From: Amphritea atlantica
Lineage (GTDB): Bacteria; Pseudomonadota; Gammaproteobacteria; Pseudomonadales; Balneatricaceae
Assembly: GCF_018860855.1 (NCBI RefSeq)
Contig: NZ_JAHKQE010000005.1
Coordinates: 62,001-126,000 of the forward strand
Length of the DNA stretch: 64,000 bases
Direction of reading: 5' to 3'
Part shown: positions 54,936-64,000 of the stretch, in pieces
Layout: every line of letters starts with the position of its first letter
How positions within the stretch are numbered: position 1 is the stretch's first letter
Notes under the pieces: generated by a model
What the model was told of the DNA's origin: nothing
The model's database searches: none
The model's input: only the letters and a program-made list of their open reading frames with translations
Made by a program: the position numbers and the translations under genes

Positions 54936-56030
54936 TTATTTGCGAGTCAGATAAACACCGCATTCAAGGTGGTGGGTATAGGGAAACTGATCGAAAATCG
55001 CAAAACGTTGCAACTCATGGGTCTGGGTCAGTTGCTGCAGGTTGGCATGCAGCGTTTCCGGATTACAGGAGACATAAACAATATTGTCATACTCCGCCAC
55101 CTGCTTAACGGTTTCATCATCCAAACCACTTCGCGGTGGGTCGACCAAGACCGTGCTGAAATTATAACTACTCAGATCGACCTTACTCTGCTTCAGACGA
55201 CGGAACTCACGCACGCCTTGCAACGCCTGAGAGAACTCTTCACTCGACATACGCAGAATCTTAACGTTATCCACCTGATTGGCGTCGATATTATACTGCG
55301 CCGCCTCGACCGAGACTTTGGCTATCTCGGTGGCAATCACCTGATCAAAATTCTGCGCCAGCGCCATGGTAAAATTACCATTACCACAGTACAGCTCAAC
55401 CAGATCACCGCCCGCGTTTCGGGTCACATCCTGAGCCCACTCCAACATCTGAATACAGACACCACCGTTCGGCTGAGTGAAGCTGTTTTCAACCTGCTTG
55501 TAAATTAGCTCGCGACCACCCACCGACATATGCTCAATCGCATAGTCCTGATCCAATATAATTTTGGTTTTACGGCTACGGCCAATAAAGTGAATGCCAA
55601 AATGCTGCTTCAGCTTTTTCGCTTCCTCAGTCCATGCCTCATCCAATGGTTTGTGATAGAGCAAGCTGATAACCACTTCACCGGACAGGGTGCTGAGGAA
55701 GTCCACTTGAAACAAACGACGGCGTAGCAGTTCATTCGGCCGCAGATAATCCAGCAGCTTAAACATAACCTGTTGGATCGGTTCAGACACCATCGGACAA
55801 CTTTCCAAACGGCTGTGCTGATGCTTATCACCGGGCTGAAACATCACATAGTAAAGATCATCGCCCTCATGCCAGACACGAAATTCGGCGCGTAAGCGAT
55901 AGGCGGTTTTTTCGGACTCAAACAGTTCGATGTCAGGCAGACAAAAATCACTAAACTGCTGTTCGATTTCAGCTTTCTTTTCGCTCAGCTGAGCATCATA
56001 GCGGGACGGATCAACAACAGGCAGCGCCAT
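54936..56030 (-). CDS. trmA: tRNA (uracil-5-)-methyltransferase TrmA
   Basis: A 364-residue SAM-dependent enzyme that makes 5-methyluridine at position 54 of tRNA. Early segments YRLRAEFRVWHEGDDLYYVMF and SCPMVSEPIQQVM are TrmA-type, without the Fe-S cysteines of RlmD. The SAM motif is LVELYCGNGNFTMALAQNF. VDPPRSGLD gives the catalytic-loop proline region, and the nucleophile cysteine is in YVSCNPETL near 323. The length is standard. It seems monocistronic, with its own terminator. Confidence 0.96.
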   Translation of the reverse strand: MALPVVDPSRYDAQLSEKKAEIEQQFSDFCLPDIELFESEKTAYRLRAEFRVWHEGDDLYYVMFQPGDKHQHSRLESCPMVSEPIQQVMFKLLDYLRPNELLRRRLFQVDFLSTLSGEVVISLLYHKPLDEAWTEEAKKLKQHFGIHFIGRSRKTKIILDQDYAIEHMSVGGRELIYKQVENSFTQPNGGVCIQMLEWAQDVTRNAGGDLVELYCGNGNFTMALAQNFDQVIATEIAKVSVEAAQYNIDANQVDNVKILRMSSEEFSQALQGVREFRRLKQSKVDLSSYNFSTVLVDPPRSGLDDETVKQVAEYDNIVYVSCNPETLHANLQQLTQTHELQRFAIFDQFPYTHHLECGVYLTRK

Positions 56031-56110
56031 CTAAACCTCGATAAAATGTAAGGGGAAATAGGCCGCGCATTCTACCAGTACGTCCCCGTCACTCCAAGCG
56101 ATCAATCAGG

Positions 56111-57361
56111 TTAAAACCCTCGCCCTACGCCGGAATAGAGCTGTGAGGCAAACTCTTCAGACATCTGCTGCCAGAGCGGGTACTTATTCTGCAACCCAAG
56201 ACGGGTAAGATACGTCTGACTAATACGGCTGCAGATACGACATTCATTGATATTGATCACATCCGGCAGAATAGCGTCCGCTAGGTGTACCGCTGTTAAC
56301 GGCGTGAATTTTTCACTGGTGGTAGCATTCGGGTTGGAGTGGTACAACACCGCCTCAACAACCTCCGGCGGCAAATTCCACAGGCCCAACATATAGGCTC
56401 CCACCTCCATATGCGTCACCCCCAAACGAAGTTTCTCAACCCCATAGAGTGGTTGGTTCAACGATGCAGCCTCGCGGAACACCTCACTGTAGTGTTCAGC
56501 TTCCCGCGTGGCGATCACCAACATACCGATATCTTGCAACAGCGCAGCCAAGAAGGCTTTATCTGCAATATCAGAACCCACTCGCTGCTCACGGCAAATT
56601 GCTCGGGCAAAACGGCCCACCACCATTGAACGGTCGAAGAGGTTTTCAAACGAGAAGGAAGACCAACTTTTAGTCTGCGGAAAATGTTCGAACAGACGAG
56701 AAACGAGAAACAGATCACGAATCTGCCGCACCCCGAGCATCACCACCGCATCTTTGATTTTGAACACTTTGCGACTCAGAGCAAAAAATGCGGAATTAAC
56801 CAACTGTAGGATTTTTGCACTCATCGCGGGATCTCTTTCAATGATCGCAGCAATATCGGCGGCTTCAGATATATCCGATGACAATGCATCATTTAACGCG
56901 ACATAAACGCCTGGCAAAGAGGGTAACCGCTCAATCGCCCCGACATACTCCCGAACAGCCGGTTTATTAGATGACTGTATCAGGTGAAAGCTTTCACTCA
57001 CCTCATTAAACAGCTCCGCCACACCTGAGCTAAATAAGAGCGATCGGTGACAGATCTCGGATGCTTTAGCGACTTGATAGGGTTGCAGTCCGTCATTCAA
57101 CATAATACGAATAACACCGGGATGCTTTGCTACCACATTGCGTAACCAGTGATAACGAAACTCAAAGTCCCCCACCCCTAACTGGATAACGATTACTTGA
57201 TAGTTATGTCTGTCGAGCATCTCCATCGCCTCTTCAGGCTGCTTTGCCAGATCAATGGTAATCTTGCCCTCTAATTCGGCGGGAATAATATTCAGATCAG
57301 CCAGCGGCTTTCCGAGCCACAGCACGGCAACCTGGTCTTCCTTAAGAATATATTCGAACAT
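56111..57361 (-). CDS. HDOD-domain signalling protein with degenerate receiver
   Basis: About 416 residues. The first 110 resemble a receiver fold (VAVLWLGKPLADLN, NYQVIVIQLGVGDFEF, HPGVIRIMLND) without the conserved phospho-aspartate pattern, so phosphorylation is doubtful. The HDOD domain (about 145-340) has LPSLPGVYVALNDAL, ISEAADIAAIIERDPAMSAKILQLVNSAFF, VMLGVRQIRDL and LLQDIGMLV. ATG 57361, with GGAG six bases ahead, is chosen. The strong AGGAGG further upstream fits an ATG at 57381 in another frame. HDOD proteins often act in c-di-GMP or stress networks. Confidence 0.85.
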   Translation of the reverse strand: MFEYILKEDQVAVLWLGKPLADLNIIPAELEGKITIDLAKQPEEAMEMLDRHNYQVIVIQLGVGDFEFRYHWLRNVVAKHPGVIRIMLNDGLQPYQVAKASEICHRSLLFSSGVAELFNEVSESFHLIQSSNKPAVREYVGAIERLPSLPGVYVALNDALSSDISEAADIAAIIERDPAMSAKILQLVNSAFFALSRKVFKIKDAVVMLGVRQIRDLFLVSRLFEHFPQTKSWSSFSFENLFDRSMVVGRFARAICREQRVGSDIADKAFLAALLQDIGMLVIATREAEHYSEVFREAASLNQPLYGVEKLRLGVTHMEVGAYMLGLWNLPPEVVEAVLYHSNPNATTSEKFTPLTAVHLADAILPDVININECRICSRISQTYLTRLGLQNKYPLWQQMSEEFASQLYSGVGRGF

Positions 57362-57674
57362 AATCTTCTCCATCTGTTCATAACGCGACCTCCTGTATTC
57401 AACTCCACAGCGCACCCAATATAGCAATCAACTTATTTTGAAACCTAAAATAGTATCTAGAGAAGCGCCTATAACTCAGAAGCATTATTCAGACACACCT
57501 TAAGTTGTAGTCTTATTTACCCGACTTGCCAATGAAGACTGCCCACTATAGTGAGAATATTCGCTGCACTCAGATTCCTCTGGCGAGCAAAAAAGATCCC
57601 CTTTATGGCTGTATTCTCAGTCATTTAAGAGTAAAATTGCGCGCTTATCTCTGAACCTAGACCTGCTCTGAATC

Positions 57675-59720
57675 ATGACTGACAAACAACGTAAGATTCT
57701 TGTTACCAGCGCTCTGCCTTATGCCAACGGCCCCATCCATCTGGGCCATCTGGTAGAGTATATCCAGACTGACATCTGGACTCGCTTCCAGAACCAGCGC
57801 GGCAATCACTGTACCTATGTTTGTGCGGATGATGCCCACGGCACTCCCATTATGCTCAAAGCAGACCAGATGGGTACAACACCGGAAGCTCTGATTAATC
57901 AGGTAAGCCAAGAACATCAGCGTGATTTCGCAGGCTTTATGGTCGGGTTTGATAACTACTACTCGACCCATTCAGAGGAGAATAAGCATTTCGCCTCGCT
58001 GATCTATACCCGCTTACGTGATGCCGGCCATATCGACCGTAAAACCATCACCCAAGCCTACGACCCCGAAAAAGAGATGTTCCTGCCAGATCGCTTCGTC
58101 AAAGGCGACTGCCCTAAATGTGGCGCGCAGGATCAGTATGGCGATTCCTGTGAAGTCTGTGGCGCAACCTACAGCCCAGTGGACATGAAGAACGCTTACT
58201 CCGCTGTATCCGGTGCCAAGCCCGTTGAAAAAGAATCTGAACACTACTTTTTCAAGCTGGGTGATTTTGAAAAGTTCCTGCGCAACTGGGTCGATAGCTG
58301 CGTCCAAGAGCAGATGATTCACAAGCTCAACGAATGGTTTGAATCCGGTTTACAAAACTGGGATATCTCCCGCGATGCGCCTTATTGGGGCTTTGAAATC
58401 CCGGATGCGCCGGGCAAATATTTCTATGTTTGGCTGGATGCCCCCATCGGTTATATCGCCAGCTTTAAAAACTGGTGCGATAAAAACGATGTCGACTTTG
58501 ACGAATACTGGAATAAAGACTCCGACACCGAGCTGTATCATTTCATCGGTAAAGATATCGCTTACTTCCATACCCTGTTCTGGCCAGCCATGCTTGAAGG
58601 TGCGGGTTTCCGTATTCCCACCAAAGTATTTTGCCATGGCTTCCTGACCGTTAACGGCCAGAAGATGTCCAAGTCTCGCGGCACCTTTATCATGGCGGAA
58701 ACCTACCTTAAGCATCTGCGGCCAGAATACCTACGTTATTACTTCGCCGCGAAGCTCGGTTCCGGTATCGATGATATCGACTTGAGCCTAGACGATTTCC
58801 GCATGCGGGTGAATGCCGACCTCGTCAACAAAGTCGTCAATATCGCCTCCCGTTGCGCTGGCTTTATCCATAAGAAATTTGATGGTCAACTCGGCAGCAC
58901 CTTAGCCGAACCGGCGCTGTATGATGAAGCGATCGCCTCCGGTGAACTGATCGCCAATGCCTATGAAGCGCGCGAATATGGTAAAGCGATGCGTGAGATC
59001 ATGCATCTTGCTGATAAAGCCAACCAGTATATTGATGCGGCTGAACCTTGGGTGCTGGCAAAACAGGACGATAAACAGCAGCAAGTTCAAGACTGCTGCA
59101 CCATGGGTATTAACCTGTTCCGGGTGATTATCTCCTACCTCGCGCCTGTATTGCCGCAGGTTGCCGAAGATACCGCCGCCTTCCTGAATATCGACGGCTT
59201 TGCTTGGGATGCAATTAACACCCCATTGCTGGATCACAAAATCAACAAGTTTAAGCCACTGATGCAACGGGTTGAAGAAAGCAGCATTGAAGCGATGATC
59301 GAAGATAGTAAAGCAACGCTGGCCGCCATTGCAGCGACCACACCTGCTGCGCCAACGGCGATCAAAACTGAGTTAGAAAAAAATCCAGTGGCCGATGAAA
59401 TCACTTTTGATGAATTTGCTAAAGTCGATCTCCGCGTTGCGCTGATCGTCAAAGCAGAACATGTGAAAGGCGCCGATAAACTACTGCAGCTAACACTGGA
59501 TATCGGTGGCGAAAATCGCAACGTATTTGCCGGTATCAAATCCGCTTACAACCCTGAAGACTTGCAAGGTAAACTGACCGTCATGGTGGCTAATTTGGCA
59601 CCGCGGAAAATGAAGTTTGGCATGTCTGAAGGCATGGTGTTAGCAGCAGGCCCCGGTGGTAAAGACCTCTGGATACTCGAACCCCACGAAGGCGCACAGC
59701 CTGGCATGCGGATTATGTAA
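57675..59720 (+). CDS. metG: Methionyl-tRNA synthetase
   Basis: A 681-residue class I aminoacyl-tRNA synthetase of the long, dimeric type. The HIGH-like box is in [14 protein letters not shown] near 16-29. The zinc knuckles are [19 protein letters not shown] (about 146-164). KMSKS is in [12 protein letters not shown] near 333. The anticodon-binding helical domain lies at about 400-545. A C-terminal tRNA-binding (EMAP/Trbp111) domain begins near 580 with [20 protein letters not shown]. No clear ribosome site precedes ATG 57675, unusual for an essential gene. It diverges from the HDOD gene. Confidence 0.97.
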   Translation: MTDKQRKILVTSALPYANGPIHLGHLVEYIQTDIWTRFQNQRGNHCTYVCADDAHGTPIMLKADQMGTTPEALINQVSQEHQRDFAGFMVGFDNYYSTHSEENKHFASLIYTRLRDAGHIDRKTITQAYDPEKEMFLPDRFVKGDCPKCGAQDQYGDSCEVCGATYSPVDMKNAYSAVSGAKPVEKESEHYFFKLGDFEKFLRNWVDSCVQEQMIHKLNEWFESGLQNWDISRDAPYWGFEIPDAPGKYFYVWLDAPIGYIASFKNWCDKNDVDFDEYWNKDSDTELYHFIGKDIAYFHTLFWPAMLEGAGFRIPTKVFCHGFLTVNGQKMSKSRGTFIMAETYLKHLRPEYLRYYFAAKLGSGIDDIDLSLDDFRMRVNADLVNKVVNIASRCAGFIHKKFDGQLGSTLAEPALYDEAIASGELIANAYEAREYGKAMREIMHLADKANQYIDAAEPWVLAKQDDKQQQVQDCCTMGINLFRVIISYLAPVLPQVAEDTAAFLNIDGFAWDAINTPLLDHKINKFKPLMQRVEESSIEAMIEDSKATLAAIAATTPAAPTAIKTELEKNPVADEITFDEFAKVDLRVALIVKAEHVKGADKLLQLTLDIGGENRNVFAGIKSAYNPEDLQGKLTVMVANLAPRKMKFGMSEGMVLAAGPGGKDLWILEPHEGAQPGMRIM

Positions 59721-59752
59721 CCGGTATTTATCACCGTTATACCATTATGATT

Positions 59753-59777
59753 AAAGGCACTGCAGAGTGCCTTTTTT
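59753..59777 (+). terminator. Terminator after metG
   Basis: The stem AAAGGCACT/AGTGCCTTT with GCAG loop is followed by further T, 33 bp past the metG stop, a compact intrinsic terminator. The CYTH gene begins 15 bp later, so it probably gets its own or read-through transcription. Confidence 0.88.
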
Positions 59778-59791
59778 ATTGAGGAGTCGTT

Positions 59792-60256
59792 ATGGCACAG
59801 GAAATTGAGCGCAAGTTTCTGGTGGATATAGATAAAGTCGATCTACCCAAGCAGGGTCTAACCATCTGTCAGGGTTATATTCAAACGGCCGATAAAACCA
59901 CCGTGCGTATCCGCATCATGGGCGATAAAGCGTTTCTAACCCTCAAAGGGGAAACCCACGGCTTCTCGCGCAGTGAGTTTGAATATGAAATCCCCGTCAG
60001 CGATGCCCGCCAGATGCTCGATGAGCTCTGCAAAGGCCCCGTGGTCGATAAAACCCGCTACCTGATTCAGCATCAACAACATCTTTGGGAGCTGGATATC
60101 TTTGCCGGCGACAACCAAGGGCTGATCGTCGCCGAAGTCGAACTGAGCAGCGAAACAGAACAACCGGAATTGCCCGACTGGATAACCCAAGAAGTGACCG
60201 GCGACAAGCGCTACTACAATTCGAACCTGCTGACCCACCCTTTCAAAAACTGGTAA
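59792..60256 (+). CDS. CYTH-domain protein (triphosphate tunnel enzyme)
   Basis: A 154-residue protein that starts MAQEIERKFLVD, the ExExK signature of CYTH tunnel metalloenzymes. KTTVRIRIMGDKAFLTLKGE, RSEFEYEIP, VDKTRYLIQ and AEVELSSE supply the alternating charged residues that line the tunnel. Small bacterial members usually hydrolyse inorganic triphosphate or related nucleotides, and adenylate cyclase activity occurs in some. AGGAG precedes the ATG. It sits four bases before srkA, so the two are probably co-transcribed. Confidence 0.9.
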   Translation: MAQEIERKFLVDIDKVDLPKQGLTICQGYIQTADKTTVRIRIMGDKAFLTLKGETHGFSRSEFEYEIPVSDARQMLDELCKGPVVDKTRYLIQHQQHLWELDIFAGDNQGLIVAEVELSSETEQPELPDWITQEVTGDKRYYNSNLLTHPFKNW

Positions 60257-60260
60257 CCCG

Positions 60261-61244
60261 ATGAGCACAGTACACCCGTTCGAACATCTCACCCCGAGTT
60301 TTATTCAGGATGCCATTGAAAGCCTCGGCTATCTTTGTGATGGGCGGGTATTTGGCTTAAACAGTTATGAAAATCGCGTGTATCAGATTGGCATTGAAGA
60401 AAGCGAGCCGTTGATCGCAAAGTTTTATCGCCCAGCCCGCTGGAGTAAAGAACAGATTCTCGAAGAGCATCAGTTTTGCTTTGAGCTACTGGCGCAAGAA
60501 CTGCCCGTGGTTGCACCGTTAATCCGTGATGGAGAAAGCCTCTTTTGTTATGGCGACTTTATGTTTGCCCTGTTTCCCCGTAAAGGCGGCCATGCCCCCG
60601 AACTGGATAACATGGACAACCTGTTCACCCTTGGACGCATGCTTGGCCGCATCCACACCATCGGCGCCAGCCGCCCTTTTATCCACCGGCCCGCCATTGA
60701 TATCGCCAGTTATGGTCATGAAAGCGCTAAACTGATCAGCGAACAGTTTATTCCCGCTGAACTGAAAACCTCCTATGACACTCTCACCGCCGACCTACTC
60801 AAGCTGATGGAGCAACACTGGCAAGTTTGCGAGCCCATCAACCACATCCGAGTCCACGGCGACTGCCATATCGGCAATATGCTCTGGCGGGATAATGCAC
60901 CACATTTTGTTGATTTTGACGATGCGAGAATGGCACCGGCGATTCAGGATATCTGGATGCTACTCTCCGGTGAGCGGGACAGTCAGCAAGCCCAACTCTT
61001 GGAGATTATTGAAGGCTACCGTGAATTCTGCGACTTTAACCCAGCGCAACTACGATTAACCGAAACCCTACGCACGCTGCGGATTATGAATTATGCGGCC
61101 TGGGTGGCTAGACGTTGGGAAGACCCTGCATTTCCACACAACTTCCCTTGGTTTAATACTGTGCGCTACTGGAGCGAACATATTCTTGAATTGAGAGAGC
61201 AACTGTTTGCCCTGCAAGAGCCATCCTTGCAGCTTTATAACTAG
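60261..61244 (+). CDS. srkA: Stress-response serine/threonine kinase SrkA (YihE/RdoA)
   Basis: A 327-residue kinase of the phosphotransferase (APH/choline kinase) fold. It opens HPFEHLTPSFIQDAIESLGYLCDGRVFGLNSYENRVYQIG, characteristic of SrkA. The catalytic loop is RVHGDCHIGNMLW near 197-209, and the metal-binding DFDDA is near 218. In E. coli it protects against stress-induced cell death and acts with the Cpx and Rdo/Dsb context; here no dsbA lies next door. The four-base gap from the CYTH gene suggests one operon. Confidence 0.93.
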   Translation: MSTVHPFEHLTPSFIQDAIESLGYLCDGRVFGLNSYENRVYQIGIEESEPLIAKFYRPARWSKEQILEEHQFCFELLAQELPVVAPLIRDGESLFCYGDFMFALFPRKGGHAPELDNMDNLFTLGRMLGRIHTIGASRPFIHRPAIDIASYGHESAKLISEQFIPAELKTSYDTLTADLLKLMEQHWQVCEPINHIRVHGDCHIGNMLWRDNAPHFVDFDDARMAPAIQDIWMLLSGERDSQQAQLLEIIEGYREFCDFNPAQLRLTETLRTLRIMNYAAWVARRWEDPAFPHNFPWFNTVRYWSEHILELREQLFALQEPSLQLYN

Positions 61245-61278
61245 ACTCATTTAACATTAGCCTTACCTTAAACTTAAA

Positions 61279-61303
61279 GCCGACACTCGCCCTGAATGTC
61301 GGC
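61279..61303. terminator. Hairpin between convergent srkA and DUF1285 genes
   Basis: Arms GCCGACA and TGTCGGC around an 11-base loop, with an A-rich left and CTCTATA right flank, lie 34 bp after srkA and 19 bp after the stop of the facing gene. It has no strong T-run on either side. Confidence 0.55.
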
Positions 61304-61322
61304 CTCTATAGACAAGCACGCC

Positions 61323-61883
61323 CTAACCTTCAAGCGCAAACCACTGACCACAACTTTGCACAGCAAAGACGCCATTGCGCTCCTCTGCCAAATCGGCCAG
61401 CTGATAGAAAACATTACGATTGAGACTCCCTTCCATACCGTAACGCACCATTAGATAGGGAGCGGGTTCGTCTTCTGTACCGGCAACCGTTTCCACTCTC
61501 AATGGATGCTCCGCTGACGCCACCACCACATCATCCGTCGATGAAGTAAAGACCAGCTCCTGCCCCTGCGGCCCCTGACGTACATCCAAACTCGTAAAAA
61601 AGAAGGGTACGTCTTCAACCTGTATACCGACCTTCTCCACAGGCGTGACCAAAAAGTAACGATCATCTTCGCGCCACAAAATCGAAGAAAACAGCGTCAC
61701 CATCGCCGGGCGTTTAATTTCACCTCCTTCATGAATCCAACGTCCATCACGGGTAATTTGTATATCCAAATCACCCGAGAAGTCAGGTTTCCAGAGGTGT
61801 ACCGGCGGCAAAGAACGGGGCTTTTTAGGATCAGTGCCTAACTGCTGCTGTATAGCACTCAGATCCATTTTTATTTTACTCAC
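61323..61883 (-). CDS. DUF1285-family protein
   Basis: A 186-residue cytoplasmic protein matching the DUF1285 family by its PPVHLWKPDFSGDLDIQITRDGRWIHEGGEIKRPAMVTLFSSILWREDDRYFLVTPVEKVGIQVEDVPF core and the later FTSSTDDVVVASAEHPLRVE. The function is unknown; solved members have a small two-domain beta fold. It has no operon partner: srkA converges and the MTHFR-like gene diverges. Confidence 0.85.
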   Translation of the reverse strand: MSKIKMDLSAIQQQLGTDPKKPRSLPPVHLWKPDFSGDLDIQITRDGRWIHEGGEIKRPAMVTLFSSILWREDDRYFLVTPVEKVGIQVEDVPFFFTSLDVRQGPQGQELVFTSSTDDVVVASAEHPLRVETVAGTEDEPAPYLMVRYGMEGSLNRNVFYQLADLAEERNGVFAVQSCGQWFALEG

Positions 61884-62148
61884 AACATATCCTTAACAAT
61901 TGAAGACGAGATTATCGGTATTGTATTTCAGTTGACATTAAATCGGCTCATATTGACTGCAAAAAATTTCACCTTATAACTTAAACATATGAATGGATTT
62001 CATTGTTAGAATAGAACGTACTTAAAAAGCTAAACACGCCGTCAAAGCATCGACGCACAGTACCAAATGCCATTTAGCCAACAACAGCCTATCGATTCGC
62101 GATAAGCACATTTGATTTAGCACTGATTAAGAATATACGGATACCCAG

Positions 62149-63105
62149 ATGAGCGACTCACAACTGAAACAGAAATTCGCCGACCCAAAGCGTGGCGTCT
62201 ATTTTATTGGCACCACCCCGCCGAGGTCTTCTGTTTCTATGGCACAGGTATCCGAGATAGGCACCAAGCTACTCGAACGTCTCGAACAGATCGATTATGA
62301 CGGCGTGATCGTCTATGACATTCAGGACGAAACCAGCCGGACCGATAAGCCCCGCCCGTTTCCCTTCATGAACACCCACGATCCACGGGATTACTCTGCC
62401 ATTCTGCGGGAAAAGTCTGGCCGACCGGTCATTACCTATAAAAGCGTCTCTCAGCGCAGCCGAGATGACTTTGATCAGTGGCTAGACCGTGCTTGGTGTC
62501 CCCATGGCGTACGTGACCTGGTGTTAGTCGGCAGCCCCTCTTCTGACGGAGATATCAAGCTGACTCTGCCACAGGCCTATGCCTCAATGCAGGAACACAG
62601 TCTCAACTTTAACCTTGGTGGCGTCACCATTGCAGAACGTCATGCCAGCAAAGGCAACGAGCACCTACGGCTGCTAGAAAAAAGCGCCCAAGGCTGTGAG
62701 TTCTTCGTATCACAAGCGGTATACAATCCTCAGGCGACCATTGATCTGCTAAGTTCTTATGCCCGTGAATGTAAAGAGCGAGACTTAGCACCCAAGCGGA
62801 TCATTCTCACCTTCACTCCCTGCGGTAGCGCAAAAACGCTCGAATTTATGGAGTGGCTCGGCATCTCAGTTCCTCAAGCGACTTGCCACCGCATCCTCGA
62901 TGCACACAACCCACTCGGTGAATCGATCCGTATCTGCCGTAACAACCTTGATCAGATTCTTGAAGCCTGTGGCGGCCTAGGTATTCCTCTGGGGCTGAAC
63001 ATCGAAAGTTTGACCAACCGAAAAGAAGAGATCGACGCGGCGATTCGCCTGTATAAACTTCTCAAAGCCACACTGGATTTGAAACTCGCCGAACTGGAAC
63101 TGTAA
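62149..63105 (+). CDS. Methylenetetrahydrofolate reductase-like protein
   Basis: A 318-residue TIM-barrel protein. RGVYFIGTTPPRSSVSMAQV replaces the usual MTHFR 'FEFFPP' start. LVLVGSPSSDGDIKLTLPQAYASM aligns with the FAD-binding 'RGD' strand, and NFNLGGVTIAERHASKGNEHLRLLEKSAQGCEFFVSQAVY matches the MTHFR segment ending in 'TQ.fF'. It therefore belongs to the FAD-linked oxidoreductase superfamily, but the catalytic glutamate region differs and folate activity is unproven. It appears monocistronic, with a long hairpin after it. Confidence 0.65.
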   Translation: MSDSQLKQKFADPKRGVYFIGTTPPRSSVSMAQVSEIGTKLLERLEQIDYDGVIVYDIQDETSRTDKPRPFPFMNTHDPRDYSAILREKSGRPVITYKSVSQRSRDDFDQWLDRAWCPHGVRDLVLVGSPSSDGDIKLTLPQAYASMQEHSLNFNLGGVTIAERHASKGNEHLRLLEKSAQGCEFFVSQAVYNPQATIDLLSSYARECKERDLAPKRIILTFTPCGSAKTLEFMEWLGISVPQATCHRILDAHNPLGESIRICRNNLDQILEACGGLGIPLGLNIESLTNRKEEIDAAIRLYKLLKATLDLKLAELEL

Positions 63106-63117
63106 ATCATCTCAGAC

Positions 63118-63162
63118 CCTAAACGACAGCTTAGACAAAGAAGGAGTCAGCTGTCGTTTAGG
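63118..63162 (+). terminator. Long hairpin after the MTHFR-like gene
   Basis: CCTAAACGACAGCT (63118-63131) and AGCTGTCGTTTAGG (63149-63162) are perfect 14-bp complements around a 17-base loop, starting 12 bp after the stop. There is no T-run, but the stem is strong and sits between convergent genes. Confidence 0.7.
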
Positions 63163-63304
63163 ATAGTTTCAAGCGTGCTGATGAAAATTAAGCACAGAGG
63201 GAAAGACACAGAGAAACGGATACATTTGCTTGTCTCTATGTCCTGGGCGTAACAAATTCAGACTTACGCTATTTGGCTACCTGTGTTCGACTATCGGTGT
63301 TCGG

Positions 63305-64000
63305 CTACAGCGCGCCTTCCTTAGGCTTATCGGCTTCATCATCCACGTCTGTCTTAATAGCCTTTAGCTTCTCAAGCGCATCCATGAACTGCTGGTATTT
63401 TTCTGGCGACCAGATAATCTTGCGTTGCTGAAAGTCGATTTTATATTGGCCACCACCGAGGATATCCATACCTAAAAGCCCATCAAAGGCTTGCTGGCCG
63501 GTTGTTTCAATCACCGCAGTAGATTTATTTTCAATCTTATATGGCCCAAGTTCAACCCGATCAAACACCACCCGTTCGGTTTTGATAATGCCGCCACCGG
63601 CCACCTGTGCATAACTGGAATTACGGCTGGCGATATTCAGTGAGCTGACGCCGTCACGATGAAGTACCGTCATACTGGCACCCGTATCGAGCAAGAGGTG
63701 TAAACTGGCTTTACGTCCCCGCCAAACAACATCGACCGGAACCAATACTTGGTTGCCGATAATTTTCACCGGCGTTGTCATTTTCTCGATGGTTTGTTCT
63801 AACTTACGAATCTGTTGTTTGCGCTGAAACTCATTACTAATTTGCTGGTGACTCGCCTGACTGGCCAGTTTTTCCTCATCCGTGCGCTGTTCAGTCGCTA
63901 TCGTCTGGCTCTTTTCTCGATACTGAGGGGGGATTTTATGCGGACTATCGACATAGACTTTACGTCCATTGCCATCAGTATAATGAAAAATTTCGGCAAC
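63305..64000 (-). CDS. Retropepsin-like aspartic protease, 5' end cut by window
   Basis: The frame stays open from the stop at 63305 to the right edge, so the gene starts beyond it; the internal ATG at 63781 is not the start. The visible 232 residues comprise a DUF4124-like piece (IFHYTDGNGRKVYVDSPHKIP), a Gln/Glu-rich coiled coil (about 30-72), and a single-domain aspartic protease. The protease has LLLDTGASMTVLH as active site, a flap-like region and FDGLLGMDIL. This family works as a dimer, often in the periplasm. The signal peptide should lie outside the window. Confidence 0.85.
   Translation of the reverse strand, partial: VAEIFHYTDGNGRKVYVDSPHKIPPQYREKSQTIATEQRTDEEKLASQASHQQISNEFQRKQQIRKLEQTIEKMTTPVKIIGNQVLVPVDVVWRGRKASLHLLLDTGASMTVLHRDGVSSLNIASRNSSYAQVAGGGIIKTERVVFDRVELGPYKIENKSTAVIETTGQQAFDGLLGMDILGGGQYKIDFQQRKIIWSPEKYQQFMDALEKLKAIKTDVDDEADKPKEGAL

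Overview
The window looks like chromosome from a marine or halophilic gammaproteobacterium, probably near the Oceanospirillales/Pseudomonadales. This rests on the uvrB–aminotransferase neighbourhood, a complete ectABCD-ask ectoine operon with its MarR-type regulator EctR, a Shewanella/Vibrio-like H-NOX nitric oxide signalling set, Fur-type heme uptake, and many cyclic-di-GMP proteins. The species cannot be named from the sequence alone. No phage, integron, CRISPR array or intact insertion sequence is visible.

Layout. 1-2.4 kb: remnant of a 1-Cys peroxiredoxin, a PhyH-like Fe(II)/2-oxoglutarate oxygenase, a gene-free stretch of about 0.9 kb with small repeats, and tRNA-Val(GAC) with a clear promoter and terminator. 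2.4-10.4 kb: heme-iron acquisition. tonB-exbB-exbD-hmuTUV runs leftward with start/stop overlaps from exbB onward. A TonB-dependent receptor followed by hutX and hutZ runs rightward from a shared control region with a Fur-box-like site. 10.4-18.8 kb: NO signalling. hnoX-hnoK diverge from hnoC-hnoB-hnoD, which are followed by a PhnD-like periplasmic binding protein and a second, HnoK-related membrane kinase. 19-24 kb: alanine dehydrogenase, a pair of 204-bp repeat units each holding a 100-bp palindromic MITE-like element, uvrB, and an aspartate-type aminotransferase. 24.2-30.4 kb: TetR regulator and an RND tripartite efflux pump. 30.4-34.4 kb: a periplasmic amino-acid-type binding protein divergent from a membrane PAS-PAS-GGDEF-EAL protein.

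34.4-41.6 kb: mgtE, then ectA-ectB-ectC-ectD-ask on the minus strand with ectR divergent. 41.6-44 kb: an unrecognised protein with an internal duplication, a 26-residue small ORF with a good ribosome binding site, an unrecognised acidic protein, and dcd. 44-51.1 kb: ApbC/Mrp ATPase, a membrane diguanylate cyclase, LysR and VOC genes facing away from each other, a telomere-like heptamer repeat, and a Kef-type antiporter. 51.2-57.4 kb: a three-domain MFS/acyltransferase/acyl-ACP synthetase, trmA and an HDOD protein. 57.6-64 kb: metG, a CYTH protein, srkA, a DUF1285 protein, an MTHFR-like protein and a retropepsin-like protease that runs off the right edge.

The most interesting part is the NO region. 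A canonical H-NOX/HnoK pair and a second kinase with a periplasmic binding protein appear built to feed the same response regulators. One of these (HnoD) has lost the HD residues of its HD-GYP domain. Other leads are the duplicated-domain protein, the 26-residue ORF and the twin palindromic elements.
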